A stretch of DNA of 64,000 nucleotides from Flagellimonas sp. 389 (GTDB lineage Bacteria > Bacteroidota > Bacteroidia > Flavobacteriales > Flavobacteriaceae): positions 44,866 through 108,865 of the forward strand of contig NZ_JAHCMU010000018.1 in assembly GCF_018449435.1 (NCBI RefSeq), in the 5' to 3' direction. The notes under the pieces were generated by a model. That model ran no database searches, had not been told where the DNA came from, and saw only the letters and a list, made by a program, of their open reading frames with translations. The position numbers and the translations under genes are program-made. This document shows, one piece after another, positions 41,576 to 51,151 of the stretch. The first letter of the stretch is position 1. The number at the start of each line of letters is the position of its first letter.

Positions 41576-42919
41576 CTAAACCCCAGTATAATTTGCTGGG
41601 GTTATTTTTTTAAGTTCATTTTTTATGGCATCGGAAACCTTCAACGTGTCAATAAAATCTGCAATGGATTTTTGGGTGATTTTTTCATTGGTTCTTGTTA
41701 AACCTTTTAATGCTTCATAAGGATTTGGGTATGCTTCCCTTCTTAAAATGGTTTGAATGGCTTCCGCAACTACGGCCCAGTTATTTTCCAAATCCTCTTC
41801 AAATTTAACCTCGTTAAGAACCAGTTTGTTCAATCCCTTTAACGTTGAAAGAAGCGCCACTTGTGTATGGGCAAAAGGAACCCCTACATTCCGTAATACT
41901 GTGCTGTCCGTTAAATCTCGCTGTAATCTTGAAATTGGGAGCTTTGCGGATAAATGCTCGAAAAGTGCATTGGCAAGCCCTAGATTTCCTTCTGAATTTT
42001 CAAAATCTATTGGGTTGACCTTATGTGGCATTGCAGAAGACCCCACTTCTCCCTTTTTTATTTTTTGTTTGAAGTAATCCATAGCGATGTATGTCCAGAT
42101 ATCCCTATTTAAATCAATAAAAATCGTATTGATGCGCTTTAAACCATCAAAAAGGGCGGCCATATGATCGTAATGCTCAATTTGTGTAGTTGGAAAAGAG
42201 TGGTGCAATCCCAATTTTTCCTGAACAAATTGTTGCCCAAAAGCTTTCCAGTCAATACTTGGATAAGCAACTTTGTGTGCATTGTAATTTCCGGTGGCGC
42301 CACCAAATTTAGCAGCGCTGGGAATATCGTTCAATAGATTGAACTGTTCTTTCAAGCGTTCTACAAAAACATCGATTTCCTTTCCCAATCGGGTAGGGGA
42401 TGCAGGTTGTCCATGGGTTCTTGCCAACATGGGTATGTTTTCCCATTCCGAAGCAAAAGCTTTTAACTTTTCAAAAACCTCAAAATACAAAGGAACATAA
42501 ACATCGTTCATCGCTTCCTTTATGGACAAGGGTACTGCCGTATTGTTGATGTCCTGTGAGGTCAATCCAAAATGGATGAATTCCTTAAATTTTTCCAGAC
42601 CTAACGCATCAAATCTTTTTTTGATGAAGTATTCTACAGCTTTTACATCATGATTGGTAACCTTTTCAATTTCCTTGATCGCTGTGGCGTCCTCAGATGA
42701 AAACTCAAGATATATTCTTTGAAGTTCTGTAAATTTCGAAGCATCAAAATTGGCCAACTGTGGCAAAGGAATTTCGCATAGCGCGATAAAGTATTCAATT
42801 TCAACCTGAATGCGATATTTTATCAAGGCTTCCTCGGAGAAATAATTTCCGAGGGCTTTGGTTTTGTTGCGATATCTTCCGTCTATTGGGGAAATTGCGT
42901 TTAGCTGGCTTAAGGACAT
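41576..42919 (-). CDS. purB: Adenylosuccinate lyase
   Basis: 447 aa. It cuts SAICAR to AICAR and adenylosuccinate to AMP, two steps of purine synthesis. The fumarase/aspartase signature is GSSAMPHKVNPIDFENSEGN (about 285-305). Earlier motifs are TNHDVKAVEYFIKKR and FGLTSQDINNTA, plus ARTHGQPASPTRLGKE with the catalytic His. It is intact. It is followed upstream (in reverse order) by a helical protein gene. Confidence 0.97.
   Translation of the reverse strand: MSLSQLNAISPIDGRYRNKTKALGNYFSEEALIKYRIQVEIEYFIALCEIPLPQLANFDASKFTELQRIYLEFSSEDATAIKEIEKVTNHDVKAVEYFIKKRFDALGLEKFKEFIHFGLTSQDINNTAVPLSIKEAMNDVYVPLYFEVFEKLKAFASEWENIPMLARTHGQPASPTRLGKEIDVFVERLKEQFNLLNDIPSAAKFGGATGNYNAHKVAYPSIDWKAFGQQFVQEKLGLHHSFPTTQIEHYDHMAALFDGLKRINTIFIDLNRDIWTYIAMDYFKQKIKKGEVGSSAMPHKVNPIDFENSEGNLGLANALFEHLSAKLPISRLQRDLTDSTVLRNVGVPFAHTQVALLSTLKGLNKLVLNEVKFEEDLENNWAVVAEAIQTILRREAYPNPYEALKGLTRTNEKITQKSIADFIDTLKVSDAIKNELKKITPANYTGV
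41579..41611 (+). terminator. Terminator of the mscS-type gene, inside the 3' end of purB
   Basis: AACCCCAG (41579-41586) and CTGGGGTT (41596-41603) form an 8-bp stem followed by ATTTTTTTT. On the minus strand the same bases encode the last residues (PANYTGV) of PurB. Confidence 0.8.
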
Positions 42920-42967
42920 AACCTTTATTTTTTTTGAAGCAGCAAAGATACTTATTAGTTGAGGAGT

Positions 42968-43540
42968 TTAAAAACCAAGTTTCTTTAGGGCTGCAAGTAT
43001 TTTTGAAGCTTTGGATCTATAACCAGGGGTAGCTCCATGTATGTTTTGTTCCAGAATGATTTTCAGTTCAGGATGAATCCAATCATAGTTTGTACCCAAA
43101 TAAAACAAGCTGGACATTGCAAAAGCCTTCGTAGCCACTTTATAATCACCGATGAGCCAATCAAAATTTATGGTCATGATACGTTCCAAAAGCTCATCAG
43201 AAATATGTTCCCTAAAACGACTGCCCTTTTTTTTGAAATATTTTTCCATGCTGAGTTCACACACATGCGCCATAGGCCTGATAATCGATTCGGATTTTAG
43301 CTCTGCAAGCCCATTTATAAATGTTTCATAGTGTGGTAATAGAAATTCCAGTTTTTTTCGCATCAGATGGTCGAACACCCAACTTGCATTGAACGAATCT
43401 TTTTTGTCCTGTTCTAAAACTTCTAGTAGTAGCGGATAGGTCAATTCTGGTTGCATTACTAGCTTTTCAACAATCTCAATGATTTGTTGTTTGGAAAGCC
43501 GACCAGAATTTAGAACGATATGCAGTTGTTTTTCGGTCAT
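42968..43540 (-). CDS. HEAT-like helical protein, unknown
   Basis: 190 aa, all helical, no signal peptide or membrane segment. It shows repeated helix pairs such as SKQQIIEIVEKLVMQPELTYPLLLEVLEQDK, KATKAFAMSSLFYLG-like pairs and PGYRSKASKILAALKKLGF, as in HEAT-type scaffolds. Databases often carry the neighbouring purB name over to such proteins by mistake; there is no lyase motif. It lies between the sirtuin gene (6 bp) and purB (48 bp), probably one operon. Confidence 0.65.
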   Translation of the reverse strand: MTEKQLHIVLNSGRLSKQQIIEIVEKLVMQPELTYPLLLEVLEQDKKDSFNASWVFDHLMRKKLEFLLPHYETFINGLAELKSESIIRPMAHVCELSMEKYFKKKGSRFREHISDELLERIMTINFDWLIGDYKVATKAFAMSSLFYLGTNYDWIHPELKIILEQNIHGATPGYRSKASKILAALKKLGF

Positions 43541-43546
43541 GAAAAA

Positions 43547-44248
43547 TTAAGAGAACTTGCTATTTAATTCTTGGGCAAGAGCGGGCACGCCTTCGGTCGC
43601 TGTTTTGGAAATAATGGTAAGATCGGCAAAATCCGAAGAGCGTATACTGGGTTTTGGGTCTACAAAATAAATGGGTGTTTCCCTAGATACAAAGTTAATT
43701 AAGCTGGCCGCCGGATAGACTTGCATTGAGGTGCCTATAATGATGAGAATTGCAGCAGTTTGGGTAATCTCAATAGCAACTTCCAGCATAGGGACCATTT
43801 CTCCAAACCAGACAATATGGGGCCGGAGTTGATGTCCGTTTTTATCTAAATCACCCAATACCAAATCTTTTTTCCACTCCAAAACATGATTCTCATTTGC
43901 AGTACTCCGCACTTTTAACAACTCTCCATGCAGATGGACAACATGGGAACTACCAGCTTGTTCATGGAGATTGTCCACATTTTGGGTGACAATACTTACA
44001 TCAAACTTTTTTTCAAGTGCTACAAGTGCTTTGTGTCCTTCGTTCGGTGACACCTCCAAGAGTTGTCTGCGTCGTTGATTGTAAAAATCCAAAACGAGTT
44101 TTGGATTCTCTTTAAAACCTTGGGGTGAGGCAACTTCCATAACATCATGTCCTTCCCATAGCCCGTTAGAATCCCTAAAAGTTTTTAACCCGCTTTCAGC
44201 ACTCATTCCTGCACCAGTGAGCACGACTATTTTTTGTTTTTGACCCAT
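43547..44248 (-). CDS. Sir2-family NAD-dependent protein deacylase, zinc cysteines absent
   Basis: 233 aa. NAD-binding motifs are VVLTGAGMSAESGLKTFRD, then TQNVDNLHEQAG and the catalytic His in VHLHGEL (H107). FYNQRR at 55-60 gives the Y-x-x-R pair (Y56, R59) known in SIRT5/CobB to favour succinyl, malonyl or glutaryl lysine. The four zinc cysteines of standard sirtuins are missing: between VHLHGEL and LRPHIVWFGE there is no Cys. It should remove acyl groups from lysines in the cytoplasm. The first gene of the sirtuin/HEAT-like/purB group, divergent from a TrmH-type gene. Confidence 0.92.
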   Translation of the reverse strand: MGQKQKIVVLTGAGMSAESGLKTFRDSNGLWEGHDVMEVASPQGFKENPKLVLDFYNQRRRQLLEVSPNEGHKALVALEKKFDVSIVTQNVDNLHEQAGSSHVVHLHGELLKVRSTANENHVLEWKKDLVLGDLDKNGHQLRPHIVWFGEMVPMLEVAIEITQTAAILIIIGTSMQVYPAASLINFVSRETPIYFVDPKPSIRSSDFADLTIISKTATEGVPALAQELNSKFS

Positions 44249-44290
44249 GAGCTAAAAATAAGAAATTCATTTTTTGCTATCTTGTTCTTT

Positions 44291-44944
44291 ATGTTTAATG
44301 ATGATGTATTGGCATATCTAGAAGGTTTCCTTACCGAAGGAAGAAAACAGCGGTTTTTGGAAGTGCTCCAACAACGCACAAGATATGTAACCGTTGCCAT
44401 TGAAGATGTATATCAACTACATAATACCAGCGCGGTGATTAGAAGCTGTGATGCTTTTGGTATTCAAGACGTACATATAGTAGAGGATAGGTTTGGGAAA
44501 CGATTGGATAAAAATATTGCGATGGGTGCGGAGCAATGGGTAGATGTAAGCCGATATTCCACTACTTCTGAATGTATTACCACCCTGAAAGATAAGGGTT
44601 ATGAAATTATTGCAACTACACCACACCATGATTCGATTCCACTCTCTGATTTCACTCTCAATACAAAGACTGCTTTGTTTTTTGGAACCGAAAAAGAGGG
44701 ATTGAGTGAAGAGGTCATTCAAAAAGCGGATAGATTTTTAAAAATTCCGATGGTCGGTTTTTCGGAGAGCTTGAATGTCTCTGTTTCGGCGGCCATTATC
44801 ATCCGAGAGGTCATGGAAAAACTGAAAAAGGCCAAAATATCCTGGCAGATTTCAGATATTGAGATACTTGAAAAACGATTGGATTGGACTAAAAAATCAA
44901 TCAAGGATGTGGAAAATATTATAAGCAGATATCTCAATACGTAA
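44291..44944 (+). CDS. SpoU/TrmH family RNA 2'-O-methyltransferase
   Basis: 217 aa from the ATG at 44291 (MFNDDVLAYLEGFLTEGRKQRF). An open frame upstream to 44234 adds a non-conserved part. Motif 1 is HNTSAVIRSCDAFGI with the catalytic Arg, motif 2 is LFFGTEKEGLSEEV, and motif 3 is IPMVGFSESLNVSVSAAII. These form the SPOUT knot. The length and C-terminal helix fit tRNA (Gm18) methyltransferase TrmH, but the exact target is not certain. Confidence 0.9.
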   Translation: MFNDDVLAYLEGFLTEGRKQRFLEVLQQRTRYVTVAIEDVYQLHNTSAVIRSCDAFGIQDVHIVEDRFGKRLDKNIAMGAEQWVDVSRYSTTSECITTLKDKGYEIIATTPHHDSIPLSDFTLNTKTALFFGTEKEGLSEEVIQKADRFLKIPMVGFSESLNVSVSAAIIIREVMEKLKKAKISWQISDIEILEKRLDWTKKSIKDVENIISRYLNT

Positions 44945-44983
44945 AGTTTTTGTACCTTGAGTTACAACCAAAATTAAAAACCG

Positions 44984-45511
44984 ATGTATATTTTACTCTA
45001 TCTTCTAGCAGGAATCGTATTGCTAATCCTAATTTTAGCTGCAATTGCACCAAAGTCATACAATGTTTCTAGGTCCATAGAAATTAAAAAATCAAAGGCT
45101 GTTGTTTTTGAGAATCTTAAGTATCTAAAAAATCAAGATGCCTGGTCTCCTTGGAACAAAAAAGACCCGAACATGAATAAAAAGTTTACGGGTACCGATG
45201 GTGAAGTTGGTGCCATAAGTTATTGGAACGGGAATAAAGATGTAGGGGAAGGAGAGCAAGAAATTACCAAAATTGTTGAAGGCGAGCGTGTTGAATCGCA
45301 ATTACGGTTCTTGAAACCATGGAAATCCACTTCTAATGCCTACTTGACTGCAGAAGCAGTGGGAGATGAGACGACTAAAGTCACTTGGGGTTTCTCGGGA
45401 AAGAATAAATTTCCGTTCAGTATTTTTATGTTGTTCATGAATATGGACAAAGCCGTTGGTGGTGATTTTGAAGAAGGATTGGCCAGCTTAAAGGCCACTT
45501 TGGAAGAATAA
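44984..45511 (+). CDS. SRPBCC (START-like) family protein
   Basis: 175 aa. An N-terminal membrane helix (about residues 3-22) is followed by a polyketide cyclase/START-like domain: VSRSIEIKKSKAVVFENLKYLKNQDAWSPW near its start and VTWGFSGKNKFPFSIFMLFM near its end. These domains bind hydrophobic ligands. The substrate is unknown. It converges on the amylase gene with 5 bp between stops. Confidence 0.83.
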   Translation: MYILLYLLAGIVLLILILAAIAPKSYNVSRSIEIKKSKAVVFENLKYLKNQDAWSPWNKKDPNMNKKFTGTDGEVGAISYWNGNKDVGEGEQEITKIVEGERVESQLRFLKPWKSTSNAYLTAEAVGDETTKVTWGFSGKNKFPFSIFMLFMNMDKAVGGDFEEGLASLKATLEE

Positions 45512-45516
45512 ACAAA

Positions 45517-47202
45517 TCATTCCACCAATTCCAGCAGAGCAATATCAAAGTCATTTTCAAGAATGACCTTACCTTTGGTAACTACTACCTGGGTCTCGGA
45601 GTACGTATCATACAATTTGGTACCATCACCAAAAAAGCCTTTGACCCAAAGTGATTTTTTACCTTTTGGCAAATCCAGTCCAACGACCACTTTGTCCTTG
45701 AAATCACCATCTGTATACATTCTTGAGAATACATATGGTTTTTTACCCAATCTTTTATGTTTACCTGCTCCAACTGCTGGATGATTTCTTCTAAACTGTC
45801 CTAGCTTTTGCCAATGCTTATGGATTTTCTGGGTTTGAGGTAGGCTGTCCAAATCTTCCCAGTTCATAAATGAACGTAGTGTTGCATCTCCTTCGGTACC
45901 TTCTATAATGAGACTTCTAGAGGTTTCATCCCCATAATATACTTGAGATGCGCCAGGAGTCAATAATAACATATTCGCGGCATACATTGGACGCTTTCGT
46001 TCCTTATCAAAGGGATTACCATCATCATGGGACGTTAAATAATTGACTACACTTTTCCCTTTTAGTTTGTTGTTTAATAACTTGTTATATTTCTTAAAAA
46101 CGGTTTCATAATCATTGTGGGCATCATTTTTTAACTCAAAATTGATGAGACTCTTGAAGCCGTGGTCAAAAAAGTCCACTTTTTTATCGCCAAAATCAAA
46201 TTGTCGACCTCCAGAAATACCATAATTATATACTTCGCCGACCATGTAGAACGAATTGTTGTCCAAAACATAGTTTGGGTGCTTTTTCTTCCAGGTTTCA
46301 AATGCATAAGTGGCCTCTTTGTACAAATCTGCCCATGCGTCTTCATTGACATGTTTTACGGTATCTACCCTAAAACCATCAACTCCAAAATCGTTGATGT
46401 AATCGGTTAACCATTTGATAATATAATACCGTGGAGCCCTTGGATAACCTGTACGTTCAAAGAACAATTGAAGCTCGTCCAATTCTTGGCTGAGCCGTCC
46501 TTCTTCTTTCCATTTGGCCAAAAGCGCGTCTGGCAGCTCTACGGCATCATTGGATTCGGTCAAAATATCTGGAAGGTTTTGTACAAGCGTACATGCGGTC
46601 GTGTTCTCGTAATTGGAGAACTCACATGCTGGGCCAGTTCGTACCCATTCTTCGGGCCAAACAGGATCTTCTTCAGTAACCGGTCCAGTGTGGTTCAATA
46701 CAACATCAAGAAGCACCCGAATACCTTTGGCATGAGCTGATTTGACCAATTTTTCCAAATCTTTTCGTGTTCCAAAGTTTGGGTCTATCGCTGTCCAATC
46801 TTTTGCCCAATACCCATGATACCCATAGGTGTTTCCCGTGCCTTCGTTCGTTGCACCATGAATTTGTTCCACAACGGGCGTAAACCAGATGGCATTTATT
46901 CCTAAGTCGGTAAAGTATCCTTCTTCTATTTTTTGCGTGATTCCTTGTATATCACCACCTTCAAAACCTCGTAGGACACCGGTTTCTTTGGTTCGGTCAA
47001 AATTGACATCGTTTTCAATGTTTCCATTATTAAAACGGTCGGTAAGCAGAAAATAGATATTGGCACCTTCCCAGACAAATGGAACTTTCTTTTCAGGCAC
47101 TTGTTTCTCAACTACTTTTGTCTCTTTTTTTGCCTTTTTTACAACTTCTTTGCATCCAATAAGAAAAGAAAATAGGGACATAACGAAAAGTAGTTTTTTC
47201 AT
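45517..47202 (-). CDS. GH13 alpha-amylase-family lipoprotein
   Basis: 561 aa. A lipoprotein signal ends at FLIGCKEVV (Cys near 17). The GH13 barrel has all main regions: LDVVLNHTGP, nucleophile Asp in GFRVDTVKHV, acid/base Glu in FYMVGEVYNYG, and the stabiliser Asp in YLTSHDDGNPF (SHD instead of the usual NHD). GYHGYWAKDWTAIDPNFG near residue 130 resembles enzymes acting on short malto-oligosaccharides. It should be on the cell surface or in the periplasm and cut alpha-1,4-glucans. It stands alone, not in a SusCD locus. Confidence 0.92.
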   Translation of the reverse strand: MKKLLFVMSLFSFLIGCKEVVKKAKKETKVVEKQVPEKKVPFVWEGANIYFLLTDRFNNGNIENDVNFDRTKETGVLRGFEGGDIQGITQKIEEGYFTDLGINAIWFTPVVEQIHGATNEGTGNTYGYHGYWAKDWTAIDPNFGTRKDLEKLVKSAHAKGIRVLLDVVLNHTGPVTEEDPVWPEEWVRTGPACEFSNYENTTACTLVQNLPDILTESNDAVELPDALLAKWKEEGRLSQELDELQLFFERTGYPRAPRYYIIKWLTDYINDFGVDGFRVDTVKHVNEDAWADLYKEATYAFETWKKKHPNYVLDNNSFYMVGEVYNYGISGGRQFDFGDKKVDFFDHGFKSLINFELKNDAHNDYETVFKKYNKLLNNKLKGKSVVNYLTSHDDGNPFDKERKRPMYAANMLLLTPGASQVYYGDETSRSLIIEGTEGDATLRSFMNWEDLDSLPQTQKIHKHWQKLGQFRRNHPAVGAGKHKRLGKKPYVFSRMYTDGDFKDKVVVGLDLPKGKKSLWVKGFFGDGTKLYDTYSETQVVVTKGKVILENDFDIALLELVE

Positions 47203-47296
47203 TTTTTGGGATTTTAGCTAAAACTATAAAATGAAAGCGGAAATATAAAATTTATTTACCTCAAGTATTTTGGCAAAATCAGTGTGGGGAATGCTA

Positions 47297-48073
47297 TTAT
47301 CTTCTATTCAATACTTTATACTCTTCATAGCAGCTAGATATTGCATCTAAAATTTGTAAATCGTTGGCCGTAGTGATAAAAGATTTGGAATAATTGCAGT
47401 TATTCAAAATGTCCTGTATATCCACTTTTTCAATTTGAAGCAGTTCTGTAAGGGTTTCCCTGTCAAATTTTGAAGCCAATAAGTTTCGTATATCTTCATC
47501 TTCCTTCATCTGCCGTAGCTTTCGCATTTGCTTTGGTTTTTTTCCAAAAAGATTGCGCAACAGATCGGCCGGATTCAGAATGGCACCCAATACTTTTGTG
47601 ACCGCACTTGGGTTCTTACTACCTCCTTCATAACTTCGCTGTAGTCCAGATATACTATATTGATATGCATTGTTAACAGGGAGGTTTTTCACATCTATTT
47701 CGAGGTAACCCGTCAATTGGTAAGGTCTAACGATAACTTCTTCTAGGGCGTAGGCCAGTTCAGTAAGCGCTATTTCGGTACCCTCAAACTTGAACATATC
47801 GTTGGTTACCCTTACTTTTTGCGATTTAAAACCTAAAAAAGAAAGATATAATGTATCATTTACAGCGGCACGAAGTGTGAATTTTCCTTTTTGGTCCGTA
47901 ATGGTACCAACCACTTTATTGAGGTTGATAACATGAACGCTTTCCATAGGGAAACTTGATTGTGCATTGATTACGGTTGCAGTCAATTCACCCTCAATAG
48001 AGGTGTCTTCCTCATTTTGAGCTAAACAAAAAAATGAAATGAAGGAAAAAAAAATAAGTAAAACTTTTCTCAT
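47297..48073 (-). CDS. Secreted protein with a carboxypeptidase-regulatory-like domain
   Basis: 258 aa. After the signal peptide (to about residue 18, FFCLAQ) comes a CarboxypepD_reg-like beta domain (about 25-110): TATVINAQSSFPMESVHVINLNKVVGTITDQKGKFTLRA and VNDTLYLSFLGFKSQKV. The C-terminal part is helical (about 165-258) with no family match. Such domains are usually found at the N-terminus of SusC-like receptors; here it stands alone. It is probably periplasmic or on the outer membrane. Confidence 0.82.
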   Translation of the reverse strand: MRKVLLIFFSFISFFCLAQNEEDTSIEGELTATVINAQSSFPMESVHVINLNKVVGTITDQKGKFTLRAAVNDTLYLSFLGFKSQKVRVTNDMFKFEGTEIALTELAYALEEVIVRPYQLTGYLEIDVKNLPVNNAYQYSISGLQRSYEGGSKNPSAVTKVLGAILNPADLLRNLFGKKPKQMRKLRQMKEDEDIRNLLASKFDRETLTELLQIEKVDIQDILNNCNYSKSFITTANDLQILDAISSCYEEYKVLNRR

Positions 48074-48148
48074 GCAATTTATGTAGTCATAAAAGTACTA
48101 AACAAAGAAAAATAAACATGTCTTCCTTATCATTTAATATAGAATTAA

Positions 48149-49915
48149 CTAATAAAAGCCAGAACGTTTTTTACCACCTTTACCGCTTCTTTTGCCAGAA
48201 TTGTTTTTTCTACCTCCTTTATAAGACTTATTGTCACCGCCTTTTCTATGGCCTCGGTTTCTATCGCGTTTTTTTCCACCTCTTCCCGAACCTCCAGGGT
48301 TCTTGGATACTTCTACATTGATAAAACGACCATCTACCTTAAATTCAGTAAAGGTTTGTAGTACATGTTCGGTAACCTTGGCATCAGTATTAAAAAAGGA
48401 AAAACTATCCTTGGTGTCTACATTGAAAACTTCTTCTTTTTCTAAGTTCAAGGTGTCACGCAAAAAGTCTTTTAAGGCCATCCAATCATAACCATCCCGT
48501 TCCCCTACGTTGATAAAGTAACGCACGGATCCATTGGAAGGCACACCATCTTTTCCATTTTTGTTTCTTTCGCCACGATTTCCGCCGTCATCAGAGGAGT
48601 TTAAATCTCTTGTCTTACTGTAATAATTATAGAAACGTGTAAACTCTACCGATATGATTTTCTTAATGAGTTCGTCCCTGTCTATGCCTTCCAATACGTC
48701 ATTGATTGCAGGTAGGTAGTGGTCTATCTCGGTATTGACTTTTGTCTCCTTGATATTATTTGCCAAATGGTACAGTTGTATCTCGCAAATTTCTATACCC
48801 GATGGAATTTTCTTGGATAAAAAGTCCTGTTTGATTTTATTCTCAATGGCCTTTATCTTTCTCATTTCGGAACGTGTCACGATGACCATGGAAATCCCGG
48901 ATTTTCCTGCACGCCCTGTTCGTCCACTTCTATGCGTGTAGGTCTCTATCTCATCGGGTAGCTGGTAATTGATAACGTGGGTAATGTCATCCACGTCTAT
49001 CCCACGGGCGGCAACATCCGTTGCTACGAGCATTTGGACTTGTTTTTTCCTGAAGGAATTCATGACAAGGTCACGCTGATTTTGACTCAAATCTCCATGC
49101 AACGCTCCCGCATTATAACCATCTTCAATAAGTTTTTCGGCAACTTTTTGTGTATCTCTTTTAGTTCTACAGAATATTACTGAAAAAATTCCTGGGTTTG
49201 CATCCGCTAGACGTTTCAGTGCGGGATAACGATCACGTCCACCAACCACATAATATTCATGCTGAACCGTAGAGGCACCTGCATTTTTTGTACCAACCGT
49301 AATTTCTTGGGGTTTGTGCATGAATTTTTTTGCAATGACCGAAACCTCTTTCGGCATAGTTGCAGAAAATAACCAGGTTAATTTCTCTTGGGGCGTATTG
49401 GACAGAATATCCTTTATATCTTCAAAAAAGCCCATGTTCAGCATTTCATCGGCCTCATCTAATACACAATAGTCAATTTTAGAAATATCGACCATTCTTC
49501 TGCCGATCATGTCTTTCATTCGGCCAGGTGTGGCAACAATAATCTGTGCACCACGCTTTATCTGTCTGGCTTGATCCGAGATACTGGCACCACCATAAAT
49601 AGCTACGGTATTGAGACCTTTAACGTACTTTGAATATAGTTTTAGTTCGTTCGTTATCTGTAAGCAAAGCTCACGGGTAGGAGAGAGGATAAGTCCTTGC
49701 GTAGTCCTACTTTCCGATTGTATTTTTTGAATCATGGGAAAACCGAAAGCTGCGGTTTTTCCTGTTCCTGTCTGTGCCAATGCGACCAGATCAGTGTCTT
49801 GTTCCAATAAGATTGGAATTGCTTTTTCCTGTACTTCTGAGGGGGATTCAAATCCAAGATCGGAAATAGCATCCAAAAGGGGTTTGTCCAACCCCAAGGC
49901 TTCAAATTTTGTCAT
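48149..49915 (-). CDS. DEAD-box RNA helicase (DeaD/CsdA type)
   Basis: 588 aa from the ATG at 49915 (MTKFEALGLDKPLL). The Q motif, Walker A (AQTGTGKTAAF), DEAD box (VLDEADEMLNMGF), SAT and YTHRSGRTGRAGK are in order. A DbpA/CsdA-like RNA-binding domain lies at about 490-560 (RYFINVGERDGYDWMALKDF). The tail is rich in Gly, Lys and Arg. It unwinds RNA in ribosome assembly or cold adaptation. It is a single gene; the next gene upstream, rdgB, is 120 bp away on the same strand. Confidence 0.95.
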   Translation of the reverse strand: MTKFEALGLDKPLLDAISDLGFESPSEVQEKAIPILLEQDTDLVALAQTGTGKTAAFGFPMIQKIQSESRTTQGLILSPTRELCLQITNELKLYSKYVKGLNTVAIYGGASISDQARQIKRGAQIIVATPGRMKDMIGRRMVDISKIDYCVLDEADEMLNMGFFEDIKDILSNTPQEKLTWLFSATMPKEVSVIAKKFMHKPQEITVGTKNAGASTVQHEYYVVGGRDRYPALKRLADANPGIFSVIFCRTKRDTQKVAEKLIEDGYNAGALHGDLSQNQRDLVMNSFRKKQVQMLVATDVAARGIDVDDITHVINYQLPDEIETYTHRSGRTGRAGKSGISMVIVTRSEMRKIKAIENKIKQDFLSKKIPSGIEICEIQLYHLANNIKETKVNTEIDHYLPAINDVLEGIDRDELIKKIISVEFTRFYNYYSKTRDLNSSDDGGNRGERNKNGKDGVPSNGSVRYFINVGERDGYDWMALKDFLRDTLNLEKEEVFNVDTKDSFSFFNTDAKVTEHVLQTFTEFKVDGRFINVEVSKNPGGSGRGGKKRDRNRGHRKGGDNKSYKGGRKNNSGKRSGKGGKKRSGFY

Positions 49916-50056
49916 TTTGGTAAATACCTTAAATCGCAAATATGTTGTGTTGTACAGAGCGATTTCTTTTTACCATTGTAAGCCCTTCACAACACCATGC
50001 CCATACCGGCGGCGTTAATAAAGGCGCAAAGGTACATTAATTAGTTCAGTTGGGAG

Positions 50057-50638
50057 CTATTGCTCTATTTTTTCAAAAAAAGCCATCAATTTGCGTATGG
50101 CTCTGCCTCTGTGGCTAATAGCATTCTTAATTTCTGGCGACATTTCGCCAAAGGTTACTTCATGGCCTTCCGGTTTAAATATTGGGTCGTATCCAAAGCC
50201 TCCTGTTCCATATTTCTTTTTGGTGATGTTTCCTTCTACGATGCCATCAAAAGAATAGCTTTCATTTTTTAAATTAAGATGTACTACTGTTTTAAAATGG
50301 GCTGCTCGATTGTTAGTGCTTTCCATTTCGCGCAATACCTTAGCTATATTATCCGGAGTGCTTTTTTGTGTTCCGGCGTAGCGTGCTGAGTATACTCCTG
50401 GAGCACCATGTAAGGCATCAATCAAAAGACCAGTGTCATCGGAAAAGCAGTTTAATCCAAAAGTCGAAGTAACATAATCCGCTTTTATCTTGGCATTTTC
50501 TTCCAATGTCTTCCCTGTTTCGGGAATTTCCTCTAAACAACCAATGTCCGTTAAGGATAGTAGCTCAACGAAAGACGGAAGCAGTTCGCGAACTTCCTCC
50601 AATTTATGTTGATTATGTGTGGCAAAAACGATTTTCAA
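50057..50638 (-). CDS. rdgB: Non-canonical purine NTP pyrophosphatase (RdgB/HAM1)
   Basis: 193 aa. It hydrolyses dITP, ITP and XTP to the monophosphates, keeping them out of nucleic acids. It starts KIVFATHNQHKLEEVRELL and has FSDDTGLLIDALHGAPGVYSARYAG (about 68-92), GGFGYDPIFKPEGHEVTFGEM and the C-terminal ISHRGRAIRKL. All family residues are present. Confidence 0.95.
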   Translation of the reverse strand: MKIVFATHNQHKLEEVRELLPSFVELLSLTDIGCLEEIPETGKTLEENAKIKADYVTSTFGLNCFSDDTGLLIDALHGAPGVYSARYAGTQKSTPDNIAKVLREMESTNNRAAHFKTVVHLNLKNESYSFDGIVEGNITKKKYGTGGFGYDPIFKPEGHEVTFGEMSPEIKNAISHRGRAIRKLMAFFEKIEQ

Positions 50639-50698
50639 AGTATGAATGATTTAAAGCGTTGCTAAAAGTAGTAATTTCGAAATATTAGTTGCTTAAAT

Positions 50699-51151
50699 AT
50701 GAAATTGAAAGTATTGCCGCCTTTAGTCTTGTTGGTTTTTGGAGGTTTAATGTATCTATTGTACAGGTTTCTGCCTGTAGGTCATTTTGACTTTTTTGGA
50801 CGAGAACAACTTGCAATTTTTTTGTGCTCTCTTGCTGTACTAATTATGCTGATAGCGTTACTTCAGTTTTTAAAGGTGAAAACTGCAACCAATCCTATTA
50901 ATTTGACCAAAAGCAGTAGTTTGGTAACTAACGGGATTTTTAAGTATACGAGGAACCCTATGTATTTGGCAATGCTACTTGTACTGATTGCCTTTGGATT
51001 AAAACTTGGGAATGCTTTCAACACACTTTTGGCTGCTGGCTTTGTGTACTATATGAACCATTTTCAGATAAAACGTGAAGAAAAAGCACTTACCGAGTTG
51101 TTTGGAAAACGGTACAAAGTATATTGTAAGGAAACAAGACGATGGTTTTGA
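50699..51151 (+). CDS. Isoprenylcysteine-carboxyl-methyltransferase-like membrane protein
   Basis: 150 aa with about four hydrophobic helices. The C-terminal half shows the ICMT/PEMT SAM-binding pattern: TNGIFKYTRNPMYLAMLLVLIAFGL, YYMNHFQIKREEKALTELFGKRYKVYCKETRRWF. This links it to small integral-membrane methyltransferases. The substrate in bacteria is unknown. It stands alone upstream of serA. Confidence 0.87.
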   Translation: MKLKVLPPLVLLVFGGLMYLLYRFLPVGHFDFFGREQLAIFLCSLAVLIMLIALLQFLKVKTATNPINLTKSSSLVTNGIFKYTRNPMYLAMLLVLIAFGLKLGNAFNTLLAAGFVYYMNHFQIKREEKALTELFGKRYKVYCKETRRWF

